Shown here piece by piece: positions 7,606 to 16,356 of a stretch of DNA of 64,000 nucleotides. Position 1 is the stretch's first letter. Every line of letters begins with the position of its first letter. The notes under the pieces are model-generated. The model worked only from the letters and a program-made list of their open reading frames with translations, ran no database searches and was not told the origin of the DNA. Where the stretch lies: contig CBDBFA010000003.1 in the NCBI GenBank assembly GCA_965204545.1, positions 992,001 through 1,056,000 of the forward strand, in the 5' to 3' direction. The stretch comes from JAABVD01 sp965204545. Lineage in GTDB: Bacteria; Verrucomicrobiota; Verrucomicrobiia; Opitutales; UBA2995. The position numbers and the translations under genes are program-made.

Positions 7606-8874
7606 TTATAGATGCACATCTTCCGTACTTATTTCAACATTCGGTTTTTCCGCAATGGAATCCCCAAACTTGTCAATTTGCCTGATGCCCCGAGTGGCGC
7701 CCGGGTGATGGGCCGCCTTACCTTCCAGCAATACAGCACACCCTTTCAAAGCCAGTGGAGTAAATAGATTGAGGATGAATGCGGTAAGGATCAGCACGGT
7801 GAATATTGGTTTATCGATAGCTCCCTGACTGAGGGCCAAGGCTGCCAGAATGAAAGCCATCTCGGCCCGGCCGCACATACCGACCCCTACGGTCAAGGCT
7901 TCGCGGAAGGGCAAGCCCATGCGCAGGGCCATAGGCCCGGCAGAACAAATTTGCCCCACGATCACAACCGAGGTGAGCGCCGCCACGAAACCGATCTCGG
8001 CCAGATTGATGTCAAAGGTTATGGAAAATCCCAGGGAGATAAAGAAGATCGGCCCCAGGAAGGAATAGGCGATTCCGTAGGAACGGTCCTGAACAATCCT
8101 CACCAAGTTGGGATGGGCGACCTTTTCCTCGAAAAACAATCCCGCCAGGTATGCGCCCAGAATCATATGTAGTCCTATATACTCGGCAAACAATCCCGCC
8201 CCGAAGGCGGACATCAAAATGAAGGTGAATCCCTTGCCTCCTTTGGACCGGAAGGGCAGCCTGAGCCGCGGGTAAACGTAGCGGCCCATCACCATGGAAA
8301 CGGCGAAAAAACCGATCACCTTTCCCAGGGTGATGAGGATATTCATGGGTTCGAAATCGCCCCCCGAGAGAACGCCGATGATCAGGCCGAAGAAGACCAG
8401 GGTCAGCAAATCGTCGATGACGCAACTGGCCACAATGACCCGGGCAAATCTCGTATTGGCCAGGCCGAGGTCCTTGAGGCTCTTCAGGGTGATTACCACC
8501 GCTGTCGCCGTCATGGTCAGTCCAACGAAAGTGGCGGCGACCCAGTCGAGTCCGAAAAGGGTGGCAATGCCGAAACTGACGCTGAAAGGAACAATGGCTC
8601 CCACCACGGCTACACCCAGGGAACGCTTGAGGGCATCGAAGAACTCCAGCGGCTTGGTCTCGATGCCGGCGTGAAACATCAGGAAGAAAATGCCAATCTC
8701 GGCCAGCATGGTGATGGCTTCATTGGGAGTGATCCATCCAAACACGGCCGGCCCCAGCAACACCCCGACAATCAACTCGCCCATTACGGTGGGCAGGCCC
8801 AAGGGACGCAACGTAATGGCAACGAGCCAAATCCCGGTGAGAAGGATGAGCAGGTCAAGGGCTAAACCGTGCAT
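7606..8874 (-). CDS. CPA2-family cation:proton antiporter (Kef/NapA type)
   Basis: A 422-residue membrane protein from the ATG at 8874 (MHGLALDLL); the track frame upstream lies in a repeat. Around a dozen hydrophobic segments are evident, including GELIVGVLLGPAVFGWI near the N-terminus and FVGLTMTATAVVITLKSL, which fit the Na+/H+ exchanger domain PF00999. No C-terminal TrkA-N/RCK domain is present. The protein ends with a short soluble tail, so it resembles NapA/YbaL cores more than full KefB. The substrate (Na+ or K+) cannot be read from the sequence. Downstream msrB starts 11 bp after its stop. Confidence 0.85.
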   Translation of the reverse strand: MHGLALDLLILLTGIWLVAITLRPLGLPTVMGELIVGVLLGPAVFGWITPNEAITMLAEIGIFFLMFHAGIETKPLEFFDALKRSLGVAVVGAIVPFSVSFGIATLFGLDWVAATFVGLTMTATAVVITLKSLKDLGLANTRFARVIVASCVIDDLLTLVFFGLIIGVLSGGDFEPMNILITLGKVIGFFAVSMVMGRYVYPRLRLPFRSKGGKGFTFILMSAFGAGLFAEYIGLHMILGAYLAGLFFEEKVAHPNLVRIVQDRSYGIAYSFLGPIFFISLGFSITFDINLAEIGFVAALTSVVIVGQICSAGPMALRMGLPFREALTVGVGMCGRAEMAFILAALALSQGAIDKPIFTVLILTAFILNLFTPLALKGCAVLLEGKAAHHPGATRGIRQIDKFGDSIAEKPNVEISTEDVHL

Positions 8875-8896
8875 TAGGATGAAGGATGAAGGAAGG

Positions 8897-9137
8897 GATC
8901 TCGCCGAGGCGAGATGGCACAAAGGCACAAAGGCACAGAGGCACAAAGGGGGAGAGAGAAAGGCTAAAGGATGAAGGTGCTGAGATTAATCGTGATCTTG
9001 ATCGTGATGGAAAGGAATTGGAGAGAGAGGGAAAGGAAGAAGGAAGAAGGATGAAGGAAGAAGGTGCTGAGATTAATCGTGATGGAAATGAATTGTGGAG
9101 AGAGATCAAGATTACGATCACGATCACGATCACGATT
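8897..9137. repeat. Palindrome/GGCACAAA repeat followed by purine-rich and GATCAC simple repeats
   Basis: Third copy of the GATCTCGCC palindrome repeat (8897-8972). It is followed by degenerate AAGGAAGAAGG and ATTAATCGTGATC units and by four GATCAC units near 9115-9137. No gene is supported in 8875-9149. Confidence 0.75.
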
Positions 9138-9149
9138 TATGACTTCGTT

Positions 9150-11515
9150 TTAAGGGATGGGCCAGAGGAGGGGCAGGCCGATCATGGCGGTGATGAACAC
9201 GACAAGAGCCAGCGGCAGGCCGACCTTGAGGTAATCGCTGAAGCGATACCCGCCCGGTCCCATTACCAGGACATTGGCCGGATGGGATATGGGACTGGTA
9301 AAACTGGCCGAGGCGGCCATGGCCAGGGCCATCATGGCAGTGTAGGGGGGGATACCCAATTCAACGGAGGATTGAATGGCTATGGGGGTCATCAACACCA
9401 CCAGGGCGGCGGTGGGGATAATGGTGGTGGCCAGCGAGGTGATGAGGTATAACCCGGCGATAACGGCCCAAGGTCCAAAACCGCCTATTGCGGACAGGAG
9501 CAACTCGGCCAAATAGGAAGCGGCGCCCGTCTTCTGCATGGCCGTTCCCAGGGGAAGCATGCCGGCGATGAGAAAAACAGGCCGCCACTGAATGGCACGG
9601 AAGGCTTTATTCCTGGTGAGGCAACCGGTCAGCATCATGGCGGAAGCCCCCCCGATGGCGGTGATAGCGATGGGCATCCAACCGAGGAACACGGGAACGA
9701 CAACGCCCATCATGATCAGCGTGGCAAGCAACGGTTTGTTTTTCCCCGCCGCCTCGGTTTCGGGAAGCTGGGTCAGAAGCAGGAAATTCTTATCCTCCCG
9801 GAGCAAGTCCAGTTTATCTTTGGGACCCATGAGGAGCAAGGCGTCGCCAAAATGAATTTTCATCTGACCGAGGTGAGACCGATAGACCTCATCCGCCCGC
9901 AGAATGCCCAACAACTGAATTCCATAACGTTTGCGCAAATGAATGTCGGCCACCGTGCGGCCGGCCAGCTTGGAGTTGGGTGCCAGGGTTGCCTCGATCA
10001 TTTCCACCTCCTCGGTTTGGAGCAGGCCGGCATCGAACTGGGCTGAGGTCTCGACCTCGAGTTGTTGCAAGCCTTGCAGGGTATCGAAATTTTCGCGGCG
10101 GCAATGCAGGGTCAACTTGTCACCTTCCCTCAGGGGCTCATTGGGATCGGGAATAAAGAACTCGGTGCCTTCGCGCTCGATGGAAATCACGTGCAAATCG
10201 AACCGCTGCCTGAGCCGGCTTTCCTTCAGCCCCTTTCCCGCCAACCAGGAACTTTCCGGTACGATAACTTTGAAAAGGTTTTTCTCCGCTGCGGTGTAGA
10301 GGTTCAACAACTCGGGCGAGGCCATTTGACAGCGGGCAAAGGCTTCATCGGATTTCAATGCTTCAATGGAGGAGGGACCGCCCTGAAGCAACAGGCGGTC
10401 TCCCGCCTGCAGGCTCAATCGGCCAAGTTCGCGGGCCACTGCTCCCTCGGTCTTGAAGACCATGAGCACGTTGGAGTTGAACCGTTTCCTGAAATCGGCT
10501 TCCCGAATGGTTTTGCCCAAAAAATCGGCCTTATCCGATAAGGTGGCCTCGGCAATTGTAAACTGGCCGGACAGCAGTGCGGAATCCTGGGCTTCCCGGC
10601 CCACCGGTTTGAGATCCTGCCAACTCCGTAGTTCCTCGAGGCGTTCGGCCTCCCCCTGGGTATATAGGCGATCGCCTGCCCGCAAAACGGTATCCGGCCC
10701 CGGAGCAAACAGGGTTTGTCCATTGCGCTGCAAGGCCACCACGTAAAACCCCAGGGAACGGGCCAGACTGCTTTGTTGAAGCGTTTTTTCCGGCCAGCGT
10801 AGAATCATGCCCCAGTTTGAGGAAGAACGCCCTCTCGCCCAGGGCGTATTGATTCTGCAGGGCGGCGCGGTGGGAACCGGTAGACTCAGCTGCTCCTGGA
10901 TCCTTGCTGGGAAGTAGAAAACGGGCCGTTAGGGCGACAAAAACCGTACCGGCGATCATGATCATCCCCCCGATAGGAGAAAAATCGAAAAATGCAAAAG
11001 GCTCGTAGCCCATTTCCTCCAATCCGTTGCTGACCAGGAGGTTGGGTGGAGTGCCGATCATGGTGGTCAGACCCCCCAGAAGCGATCCAAAGGCCAGTGG
11101 CATCAATAAGCGCGAGGCCGGCACCCCGGTCTTACGAGCCACCGAAATAACGACCGGCAACATGAAGGCGGCCACGCCGATATTATTCATGAAAGCGGAC
11201 AGCACTCCGGAACTCAACATGATGACCACAATCATTCTGACTTCCGTTTTTCCGGCCAATTTCAGCACCTGTTTTCCAACGATTCCGGCCACGCCCGTTT
11301 CGGTTAATCCCTCGCTCAGGATGAACATGGCCCAAACCGTGATAACGGCCGCATTGCTGAACCCCGAAATCGCTTCCGTGGGTGTGACGAGGCCGGTAAA
11401 GGCCAGAGCCACCAACACCAGCAGGGCCACAATGTCCATGCGGACTATCTCCGAAAAGAACCAGAACCAGAGCCACGAGCAAAATGACTAAAACAAGCGC
11501 GATGTCCGCAGTCAT
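9150..11515 (-). pseudogene. SLC13-family permease with four TrkA-C domains, broken by two frameshifts
   Basis: Three overlapping frames together encode one ~785-residue SLC13/DASS-like transporter. The order is an N-terminal membrane part (MTADIALVLVILL; then MDIVALLVLVALAFTG, SNAAVITVWAMFILS, TTMIGTPPNLLVS), then four TrkA-C/RCK-C domains, then a C-terminal membrane half (AIGGASAMMLTG, PTAALVVLMTPIA, SHPANVLVMGPGGY). The first break is near 11451-11480, where LVLF must continue in another frame as EIVRMDIVALL. The second is at six A residues (T on plus, 10784-10789), where LAGK must continue as TLQQSSLARS. Each is repaired by removing one base. Genuine pseudogenisation and assembly error are both possible. 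The family carries dicarboxylate or sulfate, and it faces a sulfite dehydrogenase operon. Confidence 0.85.
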
Positions 11516-11683
11516 GAATTCAGGGAAGGAAGATGGTTGGTACCGGTAATGGAATTGTAACTGTTTCTAATAGTTCAAGTGAAAGAGAGGGAATAAAAAA
11601 AGATCATTTTTGCCTACTCCACCTTCCCTCCCCCAACCGGTTGAAGGTTGAATTTTTCAATTATCCTCCTAGGGTGCTTCAGT

Positions 11684-12949
11684 ATGGAAATCGACCAAGC
11701 CAATTTGACGGAGGCAAAAACCCTGCCCTGGTCCTCTACCCGTCGCCGGTTCCTGAAGAATGTGGGAAAGTTGACCTCTGTTCTCGGCGCTAACATCGCA
11801 TTTGCTCATTGCATGCCCCGCGGCCTGGTCCCGGTGGCCTTGGCCCAATCTGAGGAAGGGTTCGTCATAGAAGGCAAGGTGGGGCTTCGCGTCCTTAACG
11901 ACCGCCCGCTGAATGCGGAAACGCCTGCTCACCTACTGAATGACGATCTAACCCCCGCCAACCGCCTTTTCATCCGCAACAACGGTTGGCCGCCAGTGGA
12001 GGCCGGGGCCGACACTTGGACGCTCAGCATCGGAGGGGAATCCGTCAAAACTCCCAAAACCTACACCCTGTCGAAGCTCAGGGACAGGTTTGAAAATATT
12101 GCCTTGGCCCTCACCCTGGAATGCGGCGGCAATGGACGGGCCGAATACTATCCTCCGGCCAGTGGCAACCAATGGACCACCGGGGCGGTGGGATGCCCCG
12201 AATGGAATGGAATACGCCTCAAGGACGTCCTGGAGGATTGCGGTGTGAAGGGGGACGCCGTTTACATCGGTTATTACGGGGCTGATCGGCACCTGAGCCA
12301 AGACCCTGAAAAAGACGCGATTTCGAGGGGCGTTCCCCTCTGGAAGGCCCTGGAGGAACAATCCATGATCGCCTGGGGCATGAATGGCGATCCCCTTCTT
12401 TCCCACCACGGTTATCCGTTACGACTGGTATTCGGGGGTTGGCCTGGTTCGGCCTCGGGCAAATGGATCAACCGGATCGTCATACGCAACCGGGTGCACG
12501 ACGGCACCAAGATGGGCGGTTCCTCCTACAGGGTTCCCCAATACCCGGTCCGTCCCGGCGCCGCGGTAGCGGAGGAAGACATGGAGATTATCGAGTCCAT
12601 GCCGGTGAAATCCCTCATTACTTTTCCCGAAAGCGGTTTGCGGCATCCTCTGGGACAACCTTTGCGGCTTCACGGTCATGCTTGGGCCGGGGATCTGGAA
12701 GTGGCCGACCTTTCCATATCTATTGATTTTGGGCAAACCTGGCAGGGAGCCGAATTGGCCAAGCCGGTCAATCGCCTGGCCTGGCAAAACTGGGACGCCG
12801 AGGTTCACTTTCCCAAGGCGGGTTACTACGAGGTGTGGGCCCGCGCGGTGGATGCCGAAGGGACCTCCCAACCCATGCTGGTCCCGGGTTGGAATCCCAA
12901 GGGATATTTGAACAACTCCTGCCATCGCATCGCCGTCTACGTGGGTTGA
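11684..12949 (+). CDS. sorA: Sulfite oxidase-type molybdopterin oxidoreductase (SorA-like)
   Basis: A 421-residue protein from the ATG at 11684; an upstream TTG at 11648 is less likely. A twin-arginine signal STRRRFLKNVG lies at residues 18-28 with a hydrophobic stretch behind it, so the folded Mo enzyme should be exported. The molybdopterin domain follows, with Mo-ligand Cys147 in LTLECGGNGR, then GVPLWKAL and GYPLRLVFGGWPGSASGKW. The C-terminal Mo-co dimerisation domain begins near residue 310. The next gene, one base downstream, encodes a small c-type cytochrome, the arrangement of SorAB sulfite:cytochrome c oxidoreductase. Substrate sulfite is inferred from family and partner. Thiosulfate-pathway SoxC is an alternative, but no sox genes are present. 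Confidence 0.86.
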   Translation: MEIDQANLTEAKTLPWSSTRRRFLKNVGKLTSVLGANIAFAHCMPRGLVPVALAQSEEGFVIEGKVGLRVLNDRPLNAETPAHLLNDDLTPANRLFIRNNGWPPVEAGADTWTLSIGGESVKTPKTYTLSKLRDRFENIALALTLECGGNGRAEYYPPASGNQWTTGAVGCPEWNGIRLKDVLEDCGVKGDAVYIGYYGADRHLSQDPEKDAISRGVPLWKALEEQSMIAWGMNGDPLLSHHGYPLRLVFGGWPGSASGKWINRIVIRNRVHDGTKMGGSSYRVPQYPVRPGAAVAEEDMEIIESMPVKSLITFPESGLRHPLGQPLRLHGHAWAGDLEVADLSISIDFGQTWQGAELAKPVNRLAWQNWDAEVHFPKAGYYEVWARAVDAEGTSQPMLVPGWNPKGYLNNSCHRIAVYVG

Positions 12950-12950
12950 G

Positions 12951-13310
12951 ATGACGCAAATTCCCGCCATATCCATCCTGTTGGTCTCCCTCTTGGCCAC
13001 TTATCCGCTGGCAGGCCGGAATGCGACCAATGACCTTCCAAAGCCCGCCTTGGATCCTTTCACCGGCCTGGTCATGGCCCAAGGTTGGGAACTGGTCAGG
13101 ACACACTGTTTTGCCTGTCATTCCATGAAAACCATCACCCAATCCGGGAAGGATCGCGCCAACTGGGCCAAAACCCTTCAAACGATGCAGCAAAAAGAGG
13201 GTCTTTACCCGCTGGGTGAAGTGGAAACCGAAATACTGGATTACCTGGAAGAGAATTATCCGGTTTCCGTTCGGCCCCATAATCCGAAAATCCGGATGCC
13301 CATCTACTGA
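12951..13310 (+). CDS. sorB: Small mono-heme cytochrome c, likely SorB subunit
   Basis: A 119-residue exported protein starting one base after the sorA stop. Residues 1-22 are a signal peptide (AISILLVSLLATYPLAG). A single heme c motif CFACH occupies residues 53-57. The rest, with WAKTLQTMQQKEG and a final helix ending near a Met in RMPIY, resembles SorB-type cytochromes that take electrons from the Mo subunit. Single-base spacing implies translational coupling. The electron acceptor beyond SorB is not encoded here. Confidence 0.8.
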   Translation: MTQIPAISILLVSLLATYPLAGRNATNDLPKPALDPFTGLVMAQGWELVRTHCFACHSMKTITQSGKDRANWAKTLQTMQQKEGLYPLGEVETEILDYLEENYPVSVRPHNPKIRMPIY

Positions 13311-13355
13311 ACCAAAAAACCCCGGTTTCCGGCGCCTTTCTCCCTCAGGAAGGAT

Positions 13356-13371
13356 TAACCCGCATCTCTCA
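13356..13371 (+). repeat. Solo end of the TAACCCGCATGTCTCA repeat family
   Basis: The 16 bases TAACCCGCATCTCTCA match the left end of the folded repeat at 58862 with one mismatch. No matching right end is visible in 13311-13510, so it may be a remnant. The rest of this gap shows nothing else. Confidence 0.45.
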
Positions 13372-13510
13372 TTGTTCCGCTTCTCTCCACTCTCCACCGG
13401 GCGCCAGCCCTCTCTTTGGTAAATCAGGCCGGGGCAAGCAAAATTGCCTTCCAGTGAAAAGGGGCTGGAAAAATGGCATCCGGTAAACTAGGAATTTCCC
13501 GGAATTTTTC

Positions 13511-14536
13511 ATGTTGTTCCGCATAAGAATGCTTCCATTTCTCGGTGTTTGCTTCGCCCTTGGAGGAGTAGGAACCATTGTCCTTTACCATTACTTTCTG
13601 ACCGGGCTGAGAGAGAAGTTGAGCCATCTTCAGAATGAAATCCTGCCATGGGAGGGGGATTTCCAGATCCGGGGGTTTCGATTGGAAGATCTCGACCTCC
13701 ATCGGACTTTGGGTTTCGGCCTGATCGGTTTGCAATGCGATGCAACCATGAGCGAGACCGATCAGTCTGTGCGCATCACCGCGCAATACCTTGGTTGGAG
13801 GTGGCAGGGACTGCCCGAGGGAAAGCTGAAAACCATGGTCCGCAATCTCCGGCTGGCCTCAGGTAGTCCGGCCAAGCCCCTGTTGAGCAACCGCTACAAG
13901 ATGCGCCAAATCGAGGTGCATGCCATGGAATACGAAACGCATGCCTCCCTGCTCGATTTGAAGGGTTCGTTGCGCCGGGTCTATCACGACTTCAATGATT
14001 TTCTCCAACGGGGAGAAACCACGGCGGCCATGCGTCTCCAGGGCACGGTGTTTTTTGAAGTCGAGATAGGGGATAGAGCCTTTCAACTTCAGCAGCGATT
14101 TCGGACCCGGACCTCCGATGGCATTTCGCGCATCGTGCTGAATCGGGAAGACTTGGAGCAAGTGGGGCCGAAATTCGCCGATCGTCTCTCCAAGGGTGAT
14201 CTCGATCTTGTGGCCAATCATCCGTTAAAGGCTCCCAGACTTTTTGAAATCCGGCGCCTGACAGAGGAACAGTCCCGGGCCATACGCTGGTCCGGAATCG
14301 ACTTTCCCGAGGACGCCTACCGCCATGTATTATGGAGCTACCTGCTGACCCTCGAATACGGCGCCGACTTTGCCCAAGTGGTAACCAACGCCCATGAATT
14401 CGGATCCTACAACACCCCGGAGGAGGCGGCCAAAGACCGCTGGAATAACCAAATCGGAATCCATTACGCCCTGGAAGGAGTTGGCCAGGATAATTTACTT
14501 GCCAGGATGCTATCCGACCCACGGATCCGGCGGTAG
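13511..14536 (+). CDS. Membrane-anchored protein of unknown function with conserved C-terminal His/Glu-rich domain
   Basis: A 341-residue protein. Residues 7-30 form one N-terminal membrane segment (LPFLGVCFALGGVGTIVLYHY), followed by a soluble region. The last ~80 residues carry a conserved-looking pattern: EDAYRHVLWSYLL, then TNAHEFG, then DRWNNQIGIHYA. Such spaced His, Glu, Asp and Asn residues suggest a small metal-binding or lipase/peptidase-like domain of the DUF6973 kind, but this is only a resemblance. I do not recognise the central region. The gene is not in an obvious operon, and a repeat element begins 4 bp after its stop. Confidence 0.65.
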   Translation: MLFRIRMLPFLGVCFALGGVGTIVLYHYFLTGLREKLSHLQNEILPWEGDFQIRGFRLEDLDLHRTLGFGLIGLQCDATMSETDQSVRITAQYLGWRWQGLPEGKLKTMVRNLRLASGSPAKPLLSNRYKMRQIEVHAMEYETHASLLDLKGSLRRVYHDFNDFLQRGETTAAMRLQGTVFFEVEIGDRAFQLQQRFRTRTSDGISRIVLNREDLEQVGPKFADRLSKGDLDLVANHPLKAPRLFEIRRLTEEQSRAIRWSGIDFPEDAYRHVLWSYLLTLEYGADFAQVVTNAHEFGSYNTPEEAAKDRWNNQIGIHYALEGVGQDNLLARMLSDPRIRR

Positions 14537-14539
14537 CCC

Positions 14540-14688
14540 GCAGGAAAAGGGTCAGCCCTGAATGGCACTAAGTTAAGGGTGTTTGTAGAGGAATATGGTA
14601 TGGACGCCAGTCGGGGTCATGCCGTAGAAAAGTGATGCCTTATCAAAGGATCCGGATACCAAAATTCAAGGGCAGACCCTTTTCCTGC
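14540..14688. repeat. 149-bp MITE-like element with 24-bp inverted ends
   Basis: The left arm GCAGGAAAAGGGTCAGCCCT (14540 on) and the right arm (ending 14688) are inverted copies differing by one substitution and one gap. They bound a ~100-bp core with no coding potential. The GGGTC(A/T) core of the ends resembles the GGGGTC ends of the repeats at 27120, 28383 and 40937. Confidence 0.7.
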
Positions 14689-14791
14689 CTTCCGACGGGC
14701 CTTCAAAGCTTGAACTCGTCCTGAATGATCTTCAGTTTTCCGGATTTTCCCTCATATGCTTTGGAGACGCACATCCAGGCCATGAAATGCC

Positions 14792-16075
14792 ATGCAAGGT
14801 TCTAAAAATAGACGACCCAAACGGGACAGAGCATCCTTAGCCCGCCACCCGTTTGCCAAACTGGGCCTCAAGTCCCGCGTCGTCCGCGCCGTGGTCAAAT
14901 CCGGCTATACCGAGCCGACCGCCATTCAAAACGAGGCCATTCCCAGGATTTTGCGAGGGAGGGACATTATCGGATCTTCCCAGACCGGCACGGGAAAAAC
15001 TGCCGCTTTCGCCCTGCCAATAATTTCCAAATTGGGCAAACACGGCAAATTTCGTTGCCTCATCCTCGAGCCCACCCGGGAGTTGGCCGACCAGGTTAAC
15101 AAGTCATTTCAAACATACGGGAGATTCACCAACCTTCGCACCACCCTTATTCAGGGAGGGGTCGGATATGCCCGACAGTGCCAGGCCCTGGCCAAAGGGT
15201 GCGACGTTATCGTGGCCACCCCGGGTCGTCTTCTCGATCACTTTCAAAAAAAAACCCTCCATTTCCGGGACATCCAAATCGTTGTGCTCGACGAAGTGGA
15301 CCGGATGCTGGACATGGGGTTTCTGCCCGATGTCAGGCGGATTGTAAAATTGACTCCGCGCAAGCGGCAGACCCTTTTCTTCTCCGCCACTATTCCCTCG
15401 GCCATTGAAAGCCTGGCCCGGTGGACTTTGAAAAATCCTCATACCGTGAATATCGGGCGCCGCCGCAGCGCCGCCGAAACCGTGACCCATCAACTCTATC
15501 CGGTGGCGCGCAGCCAAAAAATCGATATGCTCATCCGATTGCTGGATGATGCCGATTACGAAAGCGTCCTTATCTTCACCGAGACCAAGTTGGACGCAGA
15601 GGTGCTGGCCCGAAAAATGGAGACGCGGAACTACGCCGTTCATACCCTGCATTCCGATCGGAGCCAAAGCGAACGGAGGCGTGCTCTGGAGGGTTTCAAG
15701 AAGGGAAGGTTCGAGATCCTCATAGCCACCGACGTGGCCGGTCGCGGACTGGACATTTCCGGAATCTCGCACGTGGTCAATTACGATGTGCCCAGAAACC
15801 CCGAGAACTACGTCCACAGAATCGGTCGAACGGGAAGAGCCAACGCGGAAGGCGATGCCCTGACCTTGTTCAGTTCGGATGAAATCGCCGAGGTCAAGGC
15901 CATCGAAGCCTTTATCGACCAGGAGATCGACCGCGTCAAGCTGGACGATTTCGACTACGCCTTTACCACCCTGCTGCGGGAAAGACCCCAGTCCAGACCG
16001 GTTCGGCGGGGCAGAAACCGGGGATACGTGCCGGCCGACACCCTTCCCATCCACATCAACAAACGGCGACGTTAG
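14792..16075 (+). CDS. DEAD-box ATP-dependent RNA helicase (RhlE-like)
   Basis: A 427-residue RNA helicase with the complete motif set: a Q-motif FAKLGLKSRVV...PTAIQ (residues 21-46), SQTGTGKT (63-70), PTRELADQ, ATPGRLLDH, motif II DEVD (167-170), FSATIP, HSDRSQSERR, ATDVAGRGLDI and HRIGRTGR. A basic tail (RRGRNRGYVP...KRRR) follows, as in RhlE proteins. Motif II reads DEVD rather than DEAD, an accepted variant. Members remodel RNA during ribosome assembly or decay. The gene stands alone between a repeat and a tiny membrane-protein ORF. Confidence 0.93.
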   Translation: MQGSKNRRPKRDRASLARHPFAKLGLKSRVVRAVVKSGYTEPTAIQNEAIPRILRGRDIIGSSQTGTGKTAAFALPIISKLGKHGKFRCLILEPTRELADQVNKSFQTYGRFTNLRTTLIQGGVGYARQCQALAKGCDVIVATPGRLLDHFQKKTLHFRDIQIVVLDEVDRMLDMGFLPDVRRIVKLTPRKRQTLFFSATIPSAIESLARWTLKNPHTVNIGRRRSAAETVTHQLYPVARSQKIDMLIRLLDDADYESVLIFTETKLDAEVLARKMETRNYAVHTLHSDRSQSERRRALEGFKKGRFEILIATDVAGRGLDISGISHVVNYDVPRNPENYVHRIGRTGRANAEGDALTLFSSDEIAEVKAIEAFIDQEIDRVKLDDFDYAFTTLLRERPQSRPVRRGRNRGYVPADTLPIHINKRRR

Positions 16076-16103
16076 TCCCGAATAATTATTGATGGAGAAA
16101 GCG

Positions 16104-16253
16104 ATGAACCCCGAAGGCAAAACCCGGCTATCGTCCCTCAAGCCAAAAAATTCAAGACCAGTCGTTATGAAGGTCACCCTCTGTACCATCCTTTTGGTAG
16201 CCCTGCTCTGGATAGGGATCAGGGTATTTCTTGCCACCATGGGAGATGGTTGA
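16104..16253 (+). CDS. Small single-pass membrane protein
   Basis: A 49-codon frame with the ATG at 16104 preceded by GGAG at 16094-16097 (6-nt spacing). An in-frame ATG at 16092 would give 53 residues. A basic N-terminal part (KTRLSSLKPKNSRP) is followed by one hydrophobic span (VTLCTILLVALLWIGIRVFL) and a short acidic end. This topology is seen in many small bacterial membrane proteins, but there is no recognisable family. It lies 28 bp after the helicase stop and could be cotranscribed. Coding status is plausible but unproven. Confidence 0.45.
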   Translation: MNPEGKTRLSSLKPKNSRPVVMKVTLCTILLVALLWIGIRVFLATMGDG

Positions 16254-16267
16254 GCCGGTGGAAAGAC

Positions 16268-16310
16268 ATCGGGTCTTCTGTTACCCGATCGCCAACGAAT
16301 TGTAACAGAA
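16268..16310 (+). promoter_or_regulatory. Two overlapping alternative hairpins in the glycosyltransferase leader
   Basis: ATCGGGT/ACCCGAT (16268-16274 with 16283-16289) and TTCTGTTAC/GTAACAGAA (16276-16284 with 16302-16310) are perfect inverted repeats that share bases 16283-16284. Only one can form at a time. They lie ~50 bp before the glycosyltransferase ATG. A regulatory role is inferred. Confidence 0.4.
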
Positions 16311-16356
16311 AACCGGTTGAGCCGACAGGGGAAATGGGCAAGGGTGAACCCCGTTT

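Noticed and set aside
10784..10789. Programmed frameshift at A6
   Set aside because: The needed change is +1 rather than the usual -1 for an A-rich slippery site, and a second unrelated shift lies in the same gene. Error or decay is more likely.
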